Positions 1 to 8,022 of a stretch of 64,000 bases of DNA are shown here, in pieces. Origin of the DNA: Fen-1039 sp964529245 (GTDB taxonomy: Bacteria > Chloroflexota > Limnocylindria > Limnocylindrales > CSP1-4); NCBI GenBank assembly GCA_964529245.1, contig CAZGUS010000001.1:1-64000 (forward strand), read 5' to 3'. Both the position numbers and the translations under genes were made by a program. The notes beneath the pieces are model-generated. The model searched no databases and was not told the DNA's origin. It saw only the letters and a list, made by a program, of their open reading frames with translations. Position 1 is the first letter of the stretch, and each line of letters starts with the position of its first letter.

Positions 1-331
1 GCAGCAGGTGCTGCACGAGCCGGTACCGGGTGTCGCCGGAGTCGCCCGAGCCGATTGCGTCCAGCTCGACGATGGTCATCTCGTCGCGGGCGGCGTCGCG
101 CTCGACGCGCAGCAGGCCGGAGAGCCGTCGCTCGTCCTCGTATACGAACAGCAGGTCGTTGGGCCGGAACGCGCCCAGTGGCAGACGGAACAGGCTGAAA
201 ACGCCGATGCGCGGTCCGCTCAACGGCAACCCGAGTGAACGCGCGTCGACGTGTTCCTGTTGAGAGAGGCGGGAAAGCTCGCCGAGCGCGGCCAGGTCAG
301 TCAGGCGGGCGAGCCGGACTCGGCCGCTCAT
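1..331 (-). CDS. GNAT-like N-acetyltransferase, N-terminal part only
   Basis: The first about 110 codons of a gene that runs out of the window at position 1. The protein opens MSGRVRLARLTDLAALGELS, the typical beta1-alpha1 opening of GNAT acyltransferases (an R-x-A-x-x-x-D-L-x-x-L pattern), followed by a beta-strand-rich stretch (LLFVYEDERRLSGLLRVE) that would fit the central GNAT strands. The acetyl-CoA binding loop would lie beyond the window and cannot be checked. Its ATG overlaps the pdxT stop in an ATGA arrangement, so it is the third gene of the pdxS-pdxT transcription unit and is probably translationally coupled. The GNAT call is inference from the N-terminus alone. Confidence 0.5.
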   Translation of the reverse strand, partial: MSGRVRLARLTDLAALGELSRLSQQEHVDARSLGLPLSGPRIGVFSLFRLPLGAFRPNDLLFVYEDERRLSGLLRVERDAARDEMTIVELDAIGSGDSGDTRYRLVQHLL

Positions 332-966
332 ATCGACTCCCCCAGAGACCACGGCTCGGTCCCGGCGACCGAACTGCCCTCGCGTGGCTCCGCGAACTCC
401 GCGGCCATGGTTGCCACCAGCCGGTGGATCCTGGTTTCGCCGGCCAGCTCGGGATGGAACGAGATGGCGATCACATTGCGCTGGCGGACCCCCACGACGC
501 GCCCGTCCGGGAGCCGCGCCAGGACCTCCACGCCGGGTCCCAGTCGCTCGATGATCGGAGCGCGGATGAAGATGGCGTGGACCGGCCGATCGCCCAGGAT
601 GGGCATGGCCAGCTCCGTCTCGAACGAGTCGAGCTGGCGCCCGAAGGCGTTCCTCTCGACCGTCACGTCGAGCAGCGGGAAGACCGGCTCGTCGCCGCCG
701 GCGATCTCCTTAGCCAAGAGGATCATTCCGGCACAGGTTCCGAGGATGGGCGCGCCGGTCCGTGCCAGCGCCATGATCGGCTCGCGGAGGTTCCAGCGGG
801 CCACGAGCTTGCGCATCGTGGTGCTCTCCCCGCCCGGCAGGATGAGCCCGGAGATCCCCTCGAGGTCTTCCGGCAGCCGAACCGGGACCGGCTCGACGCC
901 GATCGCCCGGAGGGTCTGGATATGCTCGATGACGGCGCCGTGTAGCGCCAGTACGCCAATTCGCAT
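328..966 (-). CDS. pdxT: Pyridoxal 5'-phosphate synthase glutaminase subunit PdxT
   Basis: Class I glutamine amidotransferase that releases ammonia from glutamine and hands it to PdxS for PLP synthesis in the cytosol. At 212 aa it has normal family length. The start MRIGVLALHGAV is characteristic. The oxyanion/glutamine loop is LPGGEST near residue 45, the nucleophile cysteine is in GTCAGMILLA near residue 78, and the His-Glu pair is in ISFHPEL near residue 170. A GTG sits directly before the ATG (position 969), so the start may be one codon earlier. pdxS lies 55 bp upstream on the same strand, and the two subunits form the 12+12 PLP synthase complex. All catalytic residues expected of an active glutaminase are present. 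Confidence 0.97.
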   Translation of the reverse strand: MRIGVLALHGAVIEHIQTLRAIGVEPVPVRLPEDLEGISGLILPGGESTTMRKLVARWNLREPIMALARTGAPILGTCAGMILLAKEIAGGDEPVFPLLDVTVERNAFGRQLDSFETELAMPILGDRPVHAIFIRAPIIERLGPGVEVLARLPDGRVVGVRQRNVIAISFHPELAGETRIHRLVATMAAEFAEPREGSSVAGTEPWSLGESI

Positions 967-1021
967 CACGCGCTCCGGGTTCGCGTCGGTCCCGTTGGAC
1001 CGTGCGTCCCGCTACGCCGGG

Positions 1022-1909
1022 TTACCAGCCGCGGATCGCCAGCCGCTCCGATTCGGGCACCGAGGCCACCGCGATGCCGCGCATCGGGCTGCCGAGACCC
1101 TTCGAAACATCGGCGATGATCCTGGGGTTGTCGAAGTGGAGCGTGGCCTGGACGATCGCTTCGGCCGTCCTGGCCGGGTTCTCACTCTTGAAGATGCCCG
1201 ATCCGACGAAGACTCCCTCGGCGCCCAGCTGCATCGCCAGCGCCGCGTCGGCCGGGATGGCTATGCCGCCGGCCACGAAGTTGACGACCGGCAGCTTGCC
1301 CTCGGCCGCGACCTGCTTGACCAGGTCGTAGGGAGCGTCCATCTCCTTGGCGGCGACGAACAGCTCGTCCTGGCGCATCGATTGAAGGCGGCGGATCTCC
1401 GCCATCAGGGTCCGGATATGGCGGACCGCCTCGACGATGTCGCCGGTGCCGGCTTCGCCCTTGGTCCGGATCATCGCCGCGCCCTCGTTGATCCGGCGCA
1501 GCGCCTCCCCGAGATTGCGGCAGCCGCACACGAACGGAACCCTGAAGGCGTGCTTGTCGATGTGATTGGTCTCGTCGGCCGGGGTGAGGACCTCGGACTC
1601 GTCGATGTAGTCGACGCCGAGCGCTTCGAGGACCTGCGCTTCCACGAAATGGCCGATGCGAGCCTTGGCCATGACCGGAATGCTGACCGCCGCCATGATC
1701 CCCTCGATCATCGCGGGATCGCTCATGCGAGCCACTCCGCCGGCCGCCCTGATGTCGGACGGCACTCGCTCGAGGGCCATCACGGCACACGCCCCGGCGT
1801 CTTCGGCGATCTTGGCGTGCTCAGGCGTAACGACGTCCATGATGACGCCGCCTTTGAGCATCTGGGCGAGGCCCTTCTTGGTGGCCCAGGTGGAGGTCTC
1901 GGCGGTCAT
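1022..1909 (-). CDS. pdxS: Pyridoxal 5'-phosphate synthase lyase subunit PdxS
   Basis: Makes PLP from ribose 5-phosphate, glyceraldehyde 3-phosphate and ammonia delivered by PdxT (the DXP-independent route). The 295-aa protein matches the family length and is highly conserved: KKGLAQMLKGGVIMDVVTPEHA at the N-terminus with the Asp and first Lys region, ALERVPSDIRAAGGVARMSDP around residue 45-65 with the catalytic Lys region downstream (VMAKARIGHFVEAQVLEALGVDYIDESE), and the phosphate-binding GGIAIPADAALAMQLGAEGVFVGSGIF near residue 210-235. Start ATG at 1909 has a GGAAC-type weak ribosome site. A TATAAT box lies 80 nt upstream. First gene of the pdxS-pdxT-GNAT operon. Confidence 0.98.
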   Translation of the reverse strand: MTAETSTWATKKGLAQMLKGGVIMDVVTPEHAKIAEDAGACAVMALERVPSDIRAAGGVARMSDPAMIEGIMAAVSIPVMAKARIGHFVEAQVLEALGVDYIDESEVLTPADETNHIDKHAFRVPFVCGCRNLGEALRRINEGAAMIRTKGEAGTGDIVEAVRHIRTLMAEIRRLQSMRQDELFVAAKEMDAPYDLVKQVAAEGKLPVVNFVAGGIAIPADAALAMQLGAEGVFVGSGIFKSENPARTAEAIVQATLHFDNPRIIADVSKGLGSPMRGIAVASVPESERLAIRGW

Positions 1910-1988
1910 TTCTGTACCTGTTCCTTACTGCGTCGGGGCGTCCGGGGGCGGGCCCGAAAGGTCGCGACGGCCGGCGCCACGCAGCCCG

Positions 1989-1994
1989 ATTATA
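1989..1994 (-). promoter_or_regulatory. Candidate -10 box of the pdxS-pdxT promoter
   Basis: On the minus strand the bases read TATAAT, a perfect sigma70 -10 hexamer in an otherwise GC-rich gap between the divergent pdxS and VanZ-like genes. Transcription would start about 75 nt before the pdxS ATG. No convincing -35 hexamer is seen 17 bp upstream (GCGGGC). Confidence 0.55.
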
Positions 1995-2104
1995 CCCGGG
2001 CCACCCTGGACGCCCGCCCCGAGACGGGTCGGCGCGTCGAACCGCGGATCGCCGATCGGCCGTCTCGTGTCATCCTGTGGCCACTCACGCCAGCGAGGGC
2101 TCCC

Positions 2105-2746
2105 TTGATAACGTTCACCGACGGTCAGCTCGTCCTCATCCCAGGCTTCGTCGCCGTGCTTCCGGCCGTGCCGATCGCGGTCTGGATCTGGCGTCGACAG
2201 GCCGAACTCCGCTGGAAGCTGCTGGCGTTGCTGGCCCTGATCCACGTCACGTCGGTCGTGGCGCTGACGATCTTCCCGATCCCGATCGGGGGCCAGGAGT
2301 TCTACCGCCTGACGCGAGGGATGGGCGAGGACAACGTGGTTCCGTTCGCCACGATCACCGGGCAGCTCGGCCACCTCAGCTGGAACAATCTCCGGCAGCT
2401 CGTCGGAAACGCGCTCGCGCTCGCTCCGCTCGGGATCTACGGTCCTGGGCTGTGGCCTGCCCTGCGCGACTGGCGCAGGTTCCTCGTTGTCGCCGTGGCC
2501 TTCGGGGTCGGCATCGAGCTGGCCCAGTACGCCGGCTCGCTGATCGAAGGCTTCACCTATCGGGTGACCGACGTCGACGACGCCATCATGAACGCCACCG
2601 GAGCCGTGGTCGCTTTCTTCGTCTGGCGCGACATGGAACGGCGGCAGATCCTCGAGAGGCTGGTCCTGCGGTGGCGCGGGCTGGCTCCCGCGGATGGCGC
2701 CGCCCGTCCGGACGTAGAGCGGGACGCAGACCGAGCCGAGGGCTAG
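2105..2746 (+). CDS. VanZ-like family membrane protein
   Basis: A 213-aa membrane protein. A TTG start is chosen at 2105 because a GAGGG ribosome-site-like stretch precedes it and there is no ATG before the first membrane segment; the open frame upstream is antisense to pdxST. Visible membrane segments include LVLIPGFVAVLPAVPIAVWIW, LLALLALIHVTSVVALTIF and FLVVAVAFGVGIELAQYAG. The pattern NVVPFATI...NLRQLVGNALALAPLGIYGP...GIELAQ...R.TDVDDAIMNATGA is the VanZ/teicoplanin-resistance-like family signature (conserved NxxxFxPLG, ExxQ and DVxDxxxNxxGA). VanZ-like proteins are linked to lipoglycopeptide resistance in some firmicutes, but most homologues have no proven role. No van genes are nearby. 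Confidence 0.85.
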   Translation: MITFTDGQLVLIPGFVAVLPAVPIAVWIWRRQAELRWKLLALLALIHVTSVVALTIFPIPIGGQEFYRLTRGMGEDNVVPFATITGQLGHLSWNNLRQLVGNALALAPLGIYGPGLWPALRDWRRFLVVAVAFGVGIELAQYAGSLIEGFTYRVTDVDDAIMNATGAVVAFFVWRDMERRQILERLVLRWRGLAPADGAARPDVERDADRAEG

Positions 2747-2749
2747 ATT
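2744..2749 (+). promoter_or_regulatory. -10 box (TAGATT) of a probable leaderless promoter
   Basis: TAGATT lies six bases before the GTG start of the uracil-DNA glycosylase gene, so transcription would begin at or next to the start codon. The box overlaps the stop codon of the VanZ-like gene. No ribosome-binding site precedes the GTG. Confidence 0.5.
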
Positions 2750-2755
2750 CGGGCC

Positions 2756-3442
2756 GTGGCCGCCGATTCGCTCAACCGTCTTGCCGCCGAGGTCGTCACC
2801 TGCCGCCGCTGCCCGCGGCTCGTGGAGTGGCGCGAGGAGGCGGCCTCGAAACCGCCGGCCAGGTTCGCGGGCCAGGCCTACTGGGCCCGCCCTCTGCCGG
2901 GCTGGGGCGATCCGGCGGCGCGCGTTCTGCTCGTGGGGCTCGCCCCGGCCGCCCACGGCGGCAACCGGACGGGGAGGCTCTTCACCGGCGATCGATCCGG
3001 CGACTTCCTGTTCGCGTCGCTGCATCGGACCGGGTTCGTGAACCAGCCGACTTCGACCGCGGTCTCGGATGGGCTGGCCGCGCGCGATCTCTTCGTCTCG
3101 GCGGTCGTGCGGTGCGCCCCGCCCGCGAACAAGCCCCTGCCGGAGGAGCGGAGCAGCTGCCTTCCGTTTCTCGTGCGCGAGGTGGAGCTGCTGCCGGACC
3201 TCCGCGTCATCGTGGCGCTCGGGGGCTATGCCTGGGACGGAGTGCTCAGGGCGCTCGCGGCGCCCTGCCCGATCGCCTCGCCCAGGGCCGTGTTCGGCCA
3301 CCTTGCCGAGGCGTCGGCCGGCCGCTACTCGCTCGTGGGGTCCTACCACCCCAGCCAGCAGAACACCTTCACCAGGCGCCTGACGCCGGCCATGCTCGAC
3401 GCGGTGATGCTTCGCGCCCGTCGTCTGGCGGGCCTGGGATAG
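2756..3442 (+). CDS. Uracil-DNA glycosylase, family 5-like (UDGb)
   Basis: DNA repair enzyme that removes uracil, and in family 5 also other deaminated bases, from DNA. The 228-aa protein shows an N-terminal iron-sulfur cysteine pair (VTCRRCPRLVEW, residues about 14-22), then the motif GLAPAAHGGNRTGRLFTGD near residue 62-80 and the C-terminal motif GSYHPSQQNTFT near residue 200. The GLAPA...HGGNRTGR active-site form without the motif-1 Asp/Asn of families 1 and 4 is what defines family 5. A further cysteine (VVRCAPPANK) supplies the cluster as in family 4/5 enzymes. Translation starts at a GTG with no ribosome site and a TAGATT box six bases upstream. It stands alone between VanZ-like and a response regulator. 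Confidence 0.92.
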   Translation: MAADSLNRLAAEVVTCRRCPRLVEWREEAASKPPARFAGQAYWARPLPGWGDPAARVLLVGLAPAAHGGNRTGRLFTGDRSGDFLFASLHRTGFVNQPTSTAVSDGLAARDLFVSAVVRCAPPANKPLPEERSSCLPFLVREVELLPDLRVIVALGGYAWDGVLRALAAPCPIASPRAVFGHLAEASAGRYSLVGSYHPSQQNTFTRRLTPAMLDAVMLRARRLAGLG

Positions 3443-3476
3443 CTCGGCCGGGCCGGCGACACGACCGCGTCTGGCC

Positions 3477-3482
3477 TAGACT
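3477..3482 (+). promoter_or_regulatory. -10 box (TAGACT) of a probable leaderless promoter
   Basis: TAGACT lies seven bases before the GTG of the response regulator at 3490, and no purine-rich ribosome site is present between them. Confidence 0.45.
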
Positions 3483-3489
3483 TCGGAAC

Positions 3490-4209
3490 GTGATCGAGGC
3501 CCGGCTGCTCATCGTCGACGACGACGCCGCCCACCTTGCCGCCCTCGCCGAAAGGCTGACCGGCGACGGCTTCGAGGTGGCCCGCGCCAGCGGCGCGCGC
3601 GAAGCTCTGGACCAACTCGACGCAGCCTGGCCGGACCTCGTGATCCTCGATCTGCTCATGCCGGAGATGGACGGCCAGACTCTGGCGCGGCGGATCAAGA
3701 GCCGCGCCGATTTGCCGATCCTGGTGCTGTCCGCCATCGTCGAGGTCGAGAGCAAGGCCGAGTTGATCTCCCACTACGCGGAGGATTACGTCACCAAGCC
3801 GTACGACTACGCCGAGCTGCTGGCCCGGATCAGGCGCGTTCTTCGCCGGCTGCGAGACCAGATACCGGTCGAGGAGCTGGCCCTCGGGGACATCACCCTG
3901 ACGCCCCGCAAGAGAGAGGCAACGGTCCGCGGCCGGCGCGTGGCTCTTTCGCCCACCGAATCGCGGTTCCTGGCGACGCTGGCCGCGAGCATGCCGGCGG
4001 CCGTCACGACCGAGCAGCTGCTCCACAAGGTCTGGGCCGATTCGGACGCCGCGGATCCGGCCTACGTCTGGGTCACCGTCCGAAGGCTCCGCCGCAAGCT
4101 GGAGTTCGACCCGGATCATCCGATCCACCTGCTCACCGAACCGAGCGGCGGATATCGCCTCGCCGCGGCCGAGATGCGGCCCGAAAGCCAGTGGCCCACG
4201 GGGAGCTGA
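3490..4209 (+). CDS. OmpR/PhoB-type response regulator (orphan)
   Basis: A 239-aa DNA-binding response regulator. The receiver domain covers about residues 4-118: acidic pocket VDDD, phosphoacceptor Asp in ILDLLMPEMDG near residue 54, Ser in VLSAI and Lys in TKPYDY near residue 105. The C-terminal winged-helix domain covers about 135-230 and ends with the usual wing motif (PSGGYRLA). The GTG at 3490 is chosen because it directly precedes the first receiver strand; the frame continues upstream only as a shadow. No histidine kinase is adjacent. The protein is closely similar along its whole length to the regulator at 18772, which does have a kinase partner, so they are paralogues. The last about 10 residues extend past the normal end. 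Confidence 0.93.
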   Translation: MIEARLLIVDDDAAHLAALAERLTGDGFEVARASGAREALDQLDAAWPDLVILDLLMPEMDGQTLARRIKSRADLPILVLSAIVEVESKAELISHYAEDYVTKPYDYAELLARIRRVLRRLRDQIPVEELALGDITLTPRKREATVRGRRVALSPTESRFLATLAASMPAAVTTEQLLHKVWADSDAADPAYVWVTVRRLRRKLEFDPDHPIHLLTEPSGGYRLAAAEMRPESQWPTGS

Positions 4210-4410
4210 GCGGGCGCAATGGACAGTTCGGGGCGGTTTGAGGCAGGACGTTCGCGTGTTCGCCCCAGCTTTTGGTACTTTCTCGACTCAAATGCCGCGA
4301 TTCGGCGATTCGCGCGGCTGCGGCTCATGCATCGTTATGGTCGGTGCAAGGATGCGACCCTAACCTCGGGCTTCTAGGAATCCACATTCAGCGACCCTTG
4401 AGGGAACCAG

Positions 4411-5037
4411 ATGCGCAATAGCAGGCGCTCAACCGCAGCACGAAGGCGTCGCCGTTCACCCGGCCAGGCACTGGTGGAGTTCGCCCTGGTGATCCCCGTC
4501 TTCCTGCTCGTCTTCGTGGCGATCGCGGAGTTCTCGTTCCTCTTCACGGCCTACTCCTCCATCGGCTACGCCAGTCACGACGCCGTGCAGCTCGCGGCCG
4601 AGCTCGGCAACACCGCCGGCGCGGACGCCGCCGTTCTCCAGCGCGTCGACGCCGATGTCCAGGCTCCGGCCGATCCGACGAAGATCGTGAGCGTGGACAT
4701 CTACTGGGTGAACACCGCATTCTCGGATGCCCGCCCCGTCTCGGGAGCGGAGAACATCTGGAACTACGACGGCGGCAGCCACTCGTATCAGCTCCCGGAC
4801 GGCTCGTACGTCCTGCTGCCGTTCGTCCCTGGCGCCACGGGTTACCCGATCGCCAACCGCTGCAACGTCAATCAGGGGATCGGCTGCGCAACGAGTCACT
4901 CCACCGTGGACACCATCGGGGTCAAGATCACTTACCAGTACGTGTGGATCACGCCGTTCCCGGGGTTAATCGGCGGGTCCACGACGGGGCCGCGGCTCAC
5001 GTCGACCAACATCATGCGATTGGAGCCAGTACGGTGA
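4411..5037 (+). CDS. TadE-like pseudopilin protein
   Basis: A 208-aa protein with an Arg-rich cytoplasmic start (residues 1-18) and the TadE hallmark GQALVEFALVIPVFLLVFVA, in which the conserved Glu sits at the start of a single hydrophobic helix (about residues 20-45). The rest is extracytoplasmic and contains two cysteines (NRCNVNQGIGCA) that could form a disulfide. In Flp/Tad systems such proteins are minor pseudopilins processed by TadV-type peptidases. The stop overlaps the ATG of the next gene (TGATG), giving a coupled three-gene unit. A GAGGGA ribosome site precedes the ATG. No tadA/B/C, secretin or prepilin peptidase is in the window. Confidence 0.85.
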   Translation: MRNSRRSTAARRRRRSPGQALVEFALVIPVFLLVFVAIAEFSFLFTAYSSIGYASHDAVQLAAELGNTAGADAAVLQRVDADVQAPADPTKIVSVDIYWVNTAFSDARPVSGAENIWNYDGGSHSYQLPDGSYVLLPFVPGATGYPIANRCNVNQGIGCATSHSTVDTIGVKITYQYVWITPFPGLIGGSTTGPRLTSTNIMRLEPVR

Positions 5038-5627
5038 TGCGCGCCTTCGCACGCCGCCATCAGCGCGGCCAGTCCCTTGTCGAGTTCACTCTGATACTGC
5101 CGATCATTCTGGGCATGGCCTTCAGCATCGCCGAGTTCGGCGTCGCCTACGGCACAAACATGACGCTCATCGAAGCCACCCGCGAAGGCGCCCGCGTTGG
5201 CGCCGTGCTCGGCAACGGCGCCAACAGCCTCGGCTGCACGGGCGCGACCGGGGCGGCGTCGGTCGACCCACAGGTGATCCTCGCGGTCGAGCGGGCGATC
5301 GAGTCTCCCGGCAGCGGCATCACCCTTGCCAAGGTCGACTGGATCGACATCTACAAGGCCAACGCCAGCGGCGGCGAGGCCGCTTACAACCGCTGGACGC
5401 CCTCGCCCGGCAGCGGGCCTGCCATCTGCGGCGTTACGCTGGACTTCACGCAGGGGGCGGTCAACTGGGCCGCGTCGACGCGGACGAGCGTTCTGCCGTC
5501 GGACTCGATCGGCGTGCTCATCCAGTACCACTACACGCTCTTCACGCCGCTCTCCGCGGTCACCGGCCTGTTCGGCACCAATAACATAACCATGGTCGAC
5601 TCGACTGTGATGGACCTCGAGCCATGA
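5037..5627 (+). CDS. Second TadE-like pseudopilin protein
   Basis: A 196-aa protein starting MRAFARRHQRGQSLVEFTLI. The RGQSLVEF Glu followed by a roughly 22-residue hydrophobic helix (to about residue 35) defines it as TadE/TadF-like. The extracytoplasmic part carries two cysteines (LGCTGATG and AICGVTLD). Its C-terminus (TPLSAVTGLFGTNNITMVDSTVMDLEP) resembles the C-terminus of the preceding gene (TPFPGLIGGSTTGPRLTSTNIMRLEP), so the two are probably duplicates. It is translated from an ATG overlapping the upstream stop; a GTG three bases earlier is an alternative. Its stop overlaps the next ATG by four bases. Confidence 0.85.
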   Translation: MRAFARRHQRGQSLVEFTLILPIILGMAFSIAEFGVAYGTNMTLIEATREGARVGAVLGNGANSLGCTGATGAASVDPQVILAVERAIESPGSGITLAKVDWIDIYKANASGGEAAYNRWTPSPGSGPAICGVTLDFTQGAVNWAASTRTSVLPSDSIGVLIQYHYTLFTPLSAVTGLFGTNNITMVDSTVMDLEP

Positions 5628-7342
5628 GGAACCACGCCATGCTTCTCCAACCCAGGGCAATGCTGCGGGCAGGACTCAATCGTGTCCGCAAGCTGGTCGG
5701 CGCCGAGCCGCTGCCGGAGGTCTTCAGCGTCCGCGGCGAGCTCAAGCAGGCCGGCCAGATCGTCGTCATCTTCGCCCTGATGCTCGTCGTGCTCATCGGC
5801 TTGATCGGGATCGCCATCGACACGACCTATGCCTGGCGTGAAGCCCTGCGGGTGCAGCGTGCGTCCGACTCGGCCGCCCTGGCTGGCGTGGTGTACATGC
5901 CCGGCGACTTCACCACCGCCACTACGACCGCGGACAACGAAGCGACCAAGAACGGCTATACCAGCTCCACGGGGACGACGGTCAGCGTGCTCCGGGCCAC
6001 GAACCCGCGAGAGCTCGACGTCTCGATTACGACCCAGGTCCCGACTTTCTTCAGTCGGATCTTCGGCATCAACTACTTCGCCGTGACACGGGTCAGCAAG
6101 GCGGTCTACGTCACGCCGGTGCCTATGGGCAGCCCGCTCGCGTACTACGGCGTGTACCAGATGTGCAACATCACCAGCTCGTGCAGCGCCGAGCCCAATG
6201 CCCCAGGAGTGAGCGTCTCGTCGCAGGGGTTCTACGGCGCGGTTCTGGGCGAAGGGTCCAACCGTGGCAACGGCGACGCCTTCGACCCTTACTACAACAA
6301 CACGGGTACCGCCACCGGGACAACCAATCCGCAGTACACGTCGGACGGCATCCGATATCAGATCGTGGCGGCGGCCGGCGGCTCCGTATACCTGTACGAC
6401 CCGGAGTTCTGCGCCACCGCCGGCAAGACCGGGACGGGGAGCGGCGGCCATTCCGGAGCCGGCGACCACTGGATGAGTTACGGGACGAGCTCTTCCCCCA
6501 ACGACACTCCGAACGGCGAGAACACCTATTACATCCTGTGGGACACGCACAACGTGCCCCTCGCTCCCGCGACCTGGACGAACGTCGCCCATCTCTACTA
6601 CACCAACGGAGTACAGGTCGACAAGAGTGCGGCCTACGGGAGCACGACGCTGAGCAGCTACTCAGACGGAAACGCACCCGTGAACCCGACCGACTGCCAA
6701 CATGACGCCGCTCACAACGCCTGGGTGACCCTCGGCGCCGTGTCCGCCGGCGAGACCTATTCCCTCCAGATCACCACCACCGACCCAGCCAGCCCCAGCG
6801 CCAACCGCACCCAGGCATTCGAGAACATGTTCTCGATCGCCGTCTCCGGCGCAGGGTCGACGATCAACGGCAGCGGTTCGATGGTGACCTACGCCAACGT
6901 CGACTCCGGTTCGCAGGAGTTCTACCTGGCCCAGATCGACCGGACCGCCGGCGCCGGCAAGACCGTCGAGATCGACCTGTTCGACCCGGGTGACACAAGC
7001 CTCGGAGCGTGGATGCAGGTCGAGATCGACACTCCGACCGGCTGGCAGTTCACCAACTTCAGTTATACGGCCGACAACGGCCGCAGCAACAGCAACACGA
7101 ACTGTATTCAGACTTCGGCGGGCGCCGGGTCGGCGCCCAGCGGCTGCGGGGAGAACGCGACCAGCGGCGGAAGCCTCTACAACAACAGCTGGGTTTCCAT
7201 AATGGTCACGTTACCCACGAGCTACGGCGCCAGCGGATTAGCAGACAACGGCTGGTGGAAGATCAAGTACACGGTCAACGGCGCCAACGACACCACGACA
7301 TGGGAAGTCTCGATCCGTGGCAACCCGGTCCACTTGATCTGA
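5624..7342 (+). CDS. TadG-like pilus-assembly/envelope protein
   Basis: A 572-aa protein. Residues 1-40 are cytoplasmic; then QAGQIVVIFALMLVVLIGLIG begins a membrane helix at about residue 45, followed by the TadG-like signature IAIDTTYAWREALRVQRASDSAALAGVVYM (the D-A-AL-A segment after the helix is typical of Flp pilus TadG N-terminal domains). The large remainder, about 450 residues, is extracytoplasmic, rich in Thr, Ser, Asn, Gly and Tyr, with several cysteines and beta-rich segments. I recognise no von Willebrand domain MIDAS motif in it. It is the last gene of the trio, overlaps the previous gene by four bases and is followed by a strong terminator. The function of the large exposed domain is unknown; an adhesin or surface role is a guess. 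Confidence 0.8.
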   Translation: MRNHAMLLQPRAMLRAGLNRVRKLVGAEPLPEVFSVRGELKQAGQIVVIFALMLVVLIGLIGIAIDTTYAWREALRVQRASDSAALAGVVYMPGDFTTATTTADNEATKNGYTSSTGTTVSVLRATNPRELDVSITTQVPTFFSRIFGINYFAVTRVSKAVYVTPVPMGSPLAYYGVYQMCNITSSCSAEPNAPGVSVSSQGFYGAVLGEGSNRGNGDAFDPYYNNTGTATGTTNPQYTSDGIRYQIVAAAGGSVYLYDPEFCATAGKTGTGSGGHSGAGDHWMSYGTSSSPNDTPNGENTYYILWDTHNVPLAPATWTNVAHLYYTNGVQVDKSAAYGSTTLSSYSDGNAPVNPTDCQHDAAHNAWVTLGAVSAGETYSLQITTTDPASPSANRTQAFENMFSIAVSGAGSTINGSGSMVTYANVDSGSQEFYLAQIDRTAGAGKTVEIDLFDPGDTSLGAWMQVEIDTPTGWQFTNFSYTADNGRSNSNTNCIQTSAGAGSAPSGCGENATSGGSLYNNSWVSIMVTLPTSYGASGLADNGWWKIKYTVNGANDTTTWEVSIRGNPVHLI

Positions 7343-7359
7343 GACAAGGCTGACGCACG

Positions 7360-7397
7360 AAGGAAGTGGCCCCCGGCACCGGGGGCCACTTCCTTTT
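7360..7397 (+). terminator. Intrinsic terminator after the pseudopilin trio
   Basis: A perfect 17-bp hairpin (AAGGAAGTGGCCCCCGG paired with its complement, 2-base loop) followed by a short T run. It lies 17 bases after the TadG-like stop and marks the end of the 4411-7342 unit. Confidence 0.9.
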
Positions 7398-7460
7398 CGA
7401 GGTCGCAGTCCGAGATCGGGGGCGCGGGCCTGGGCGGCCCGGTCCATGACCATGCTCTGG

Positions 7461-7466
7461 TACGAT
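7461..7466 (+). promoter_or_regulatory. -10 box (TACGAT) of a probable leaderless promoter
   Basis: TACGAT lies six bases before the ATG at 7473 of the HNH nuclease gene. It supports 7473 rather than the in-frame ATG at 7446, which lies upstream of this box. Confidence 0.5.
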
Positions 7467-7472
7467 GCGAGC

Positions 7473-7985
7473 ATGGAGGGCGTGGTACTAGTCCTCAACC
7501 AGAACTACGAGCCACTGAACGTGTGCAACCTGCCGCGCGCCTTCCGGCTGGTGTTCGGTGAGCGGGCCGAAGTGCTCGAGTACGACCACCAGGTGATCCG
7601 GACGCCGCGGGCGGACTACCGCGCGCCCGCCGTGATCCGCCTGCAGCAGCAGATCAAGCGGCCGCGGCCGCGGGTCAAGCTGACTCGGCGCGAGATCTTC
7701 GCGCGCGACTCCTACACGTGCCAGTACTGCGGCCGCCAGAGCGGCGACCTGACGCTGGACCACGTCGTGCCCCGTCACCGCGGCGGGTCGCACACGTGGG
7801 ACAACCTCGTCACGGCCTGCAAGTCGTGCAACCATCGCAAGGGTGGCAAACTTCTCGACGAGGCCAAGCTCCGACTGGCCCGCCGCCCGATCGAGCCACG
7901 CTGTGACGTCTACTCGCTCTTCACGCCATACCTTCGCGACGACCGAAACGGGAGCTGGCGCTCGTACCTCTTCCTTGGCCACTGA
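7473..7985 (+). CDS. HNH endonuclease family protein
   Basis: A 170-aa protein. The N-terminal part starts MEGVVLVLNQNYEPLNVCNL, which is the standard opening of a widespread bacterial HNH family. The nuclease core covers about residues 75-130: zinc cysteine pair YTCQYCGRQ, catalytic LTLDHVVPRHRGG with DH, then NLVTACKSCNHRKGGK carrying the second zinc pair and the final H of HNH. The family is single-copy housekeeping-like in many actinobacteria and Chloroflexota, and its biological substrate is not established. It has no restriction or phage neighbours here. The following gene is the CCA-adding enzyme, 37 bp downstream. Confidence 0.9.
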   Translation: MEGVVLVLNQNYEPLNVCNLPRAFRLVFGERAEVLEYDHQVIRTPRADYRAPAVIRLQQQIKRPRPRVKLTRREIFARDSYTCQYCGRQSGDLTLDHVVPRHRGGSHTWDNLVTACKSCNHRKGGKLLDEAKLRLARRPIEPRCDVYSLFTPYLRDDRNGSWRSYLFLGH

Positions 7986-8022
7986 TCTCGGGGCCGCTGG
8001 GGCGGGGGCGCGAGGGCCGGCG

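Noticed and set aside
251..2100. Long plus-strand open frame in front of the VanZ-like gene
   Set aside because: It runs antisense to pdxT and pdxS, has no ribosome site and no protein-like motifs; only the part from 2105 is VanZ-like. Long stop-free antisense frames are expected in high-GC DNA.
7446..7472. Upstream in-frame ATG for the HNH nuclease
   Set aside because: The TACGAT box lies between it and the ATG at 7473, and the family normally begins at the V-V-L-V-L-N-Q segment.
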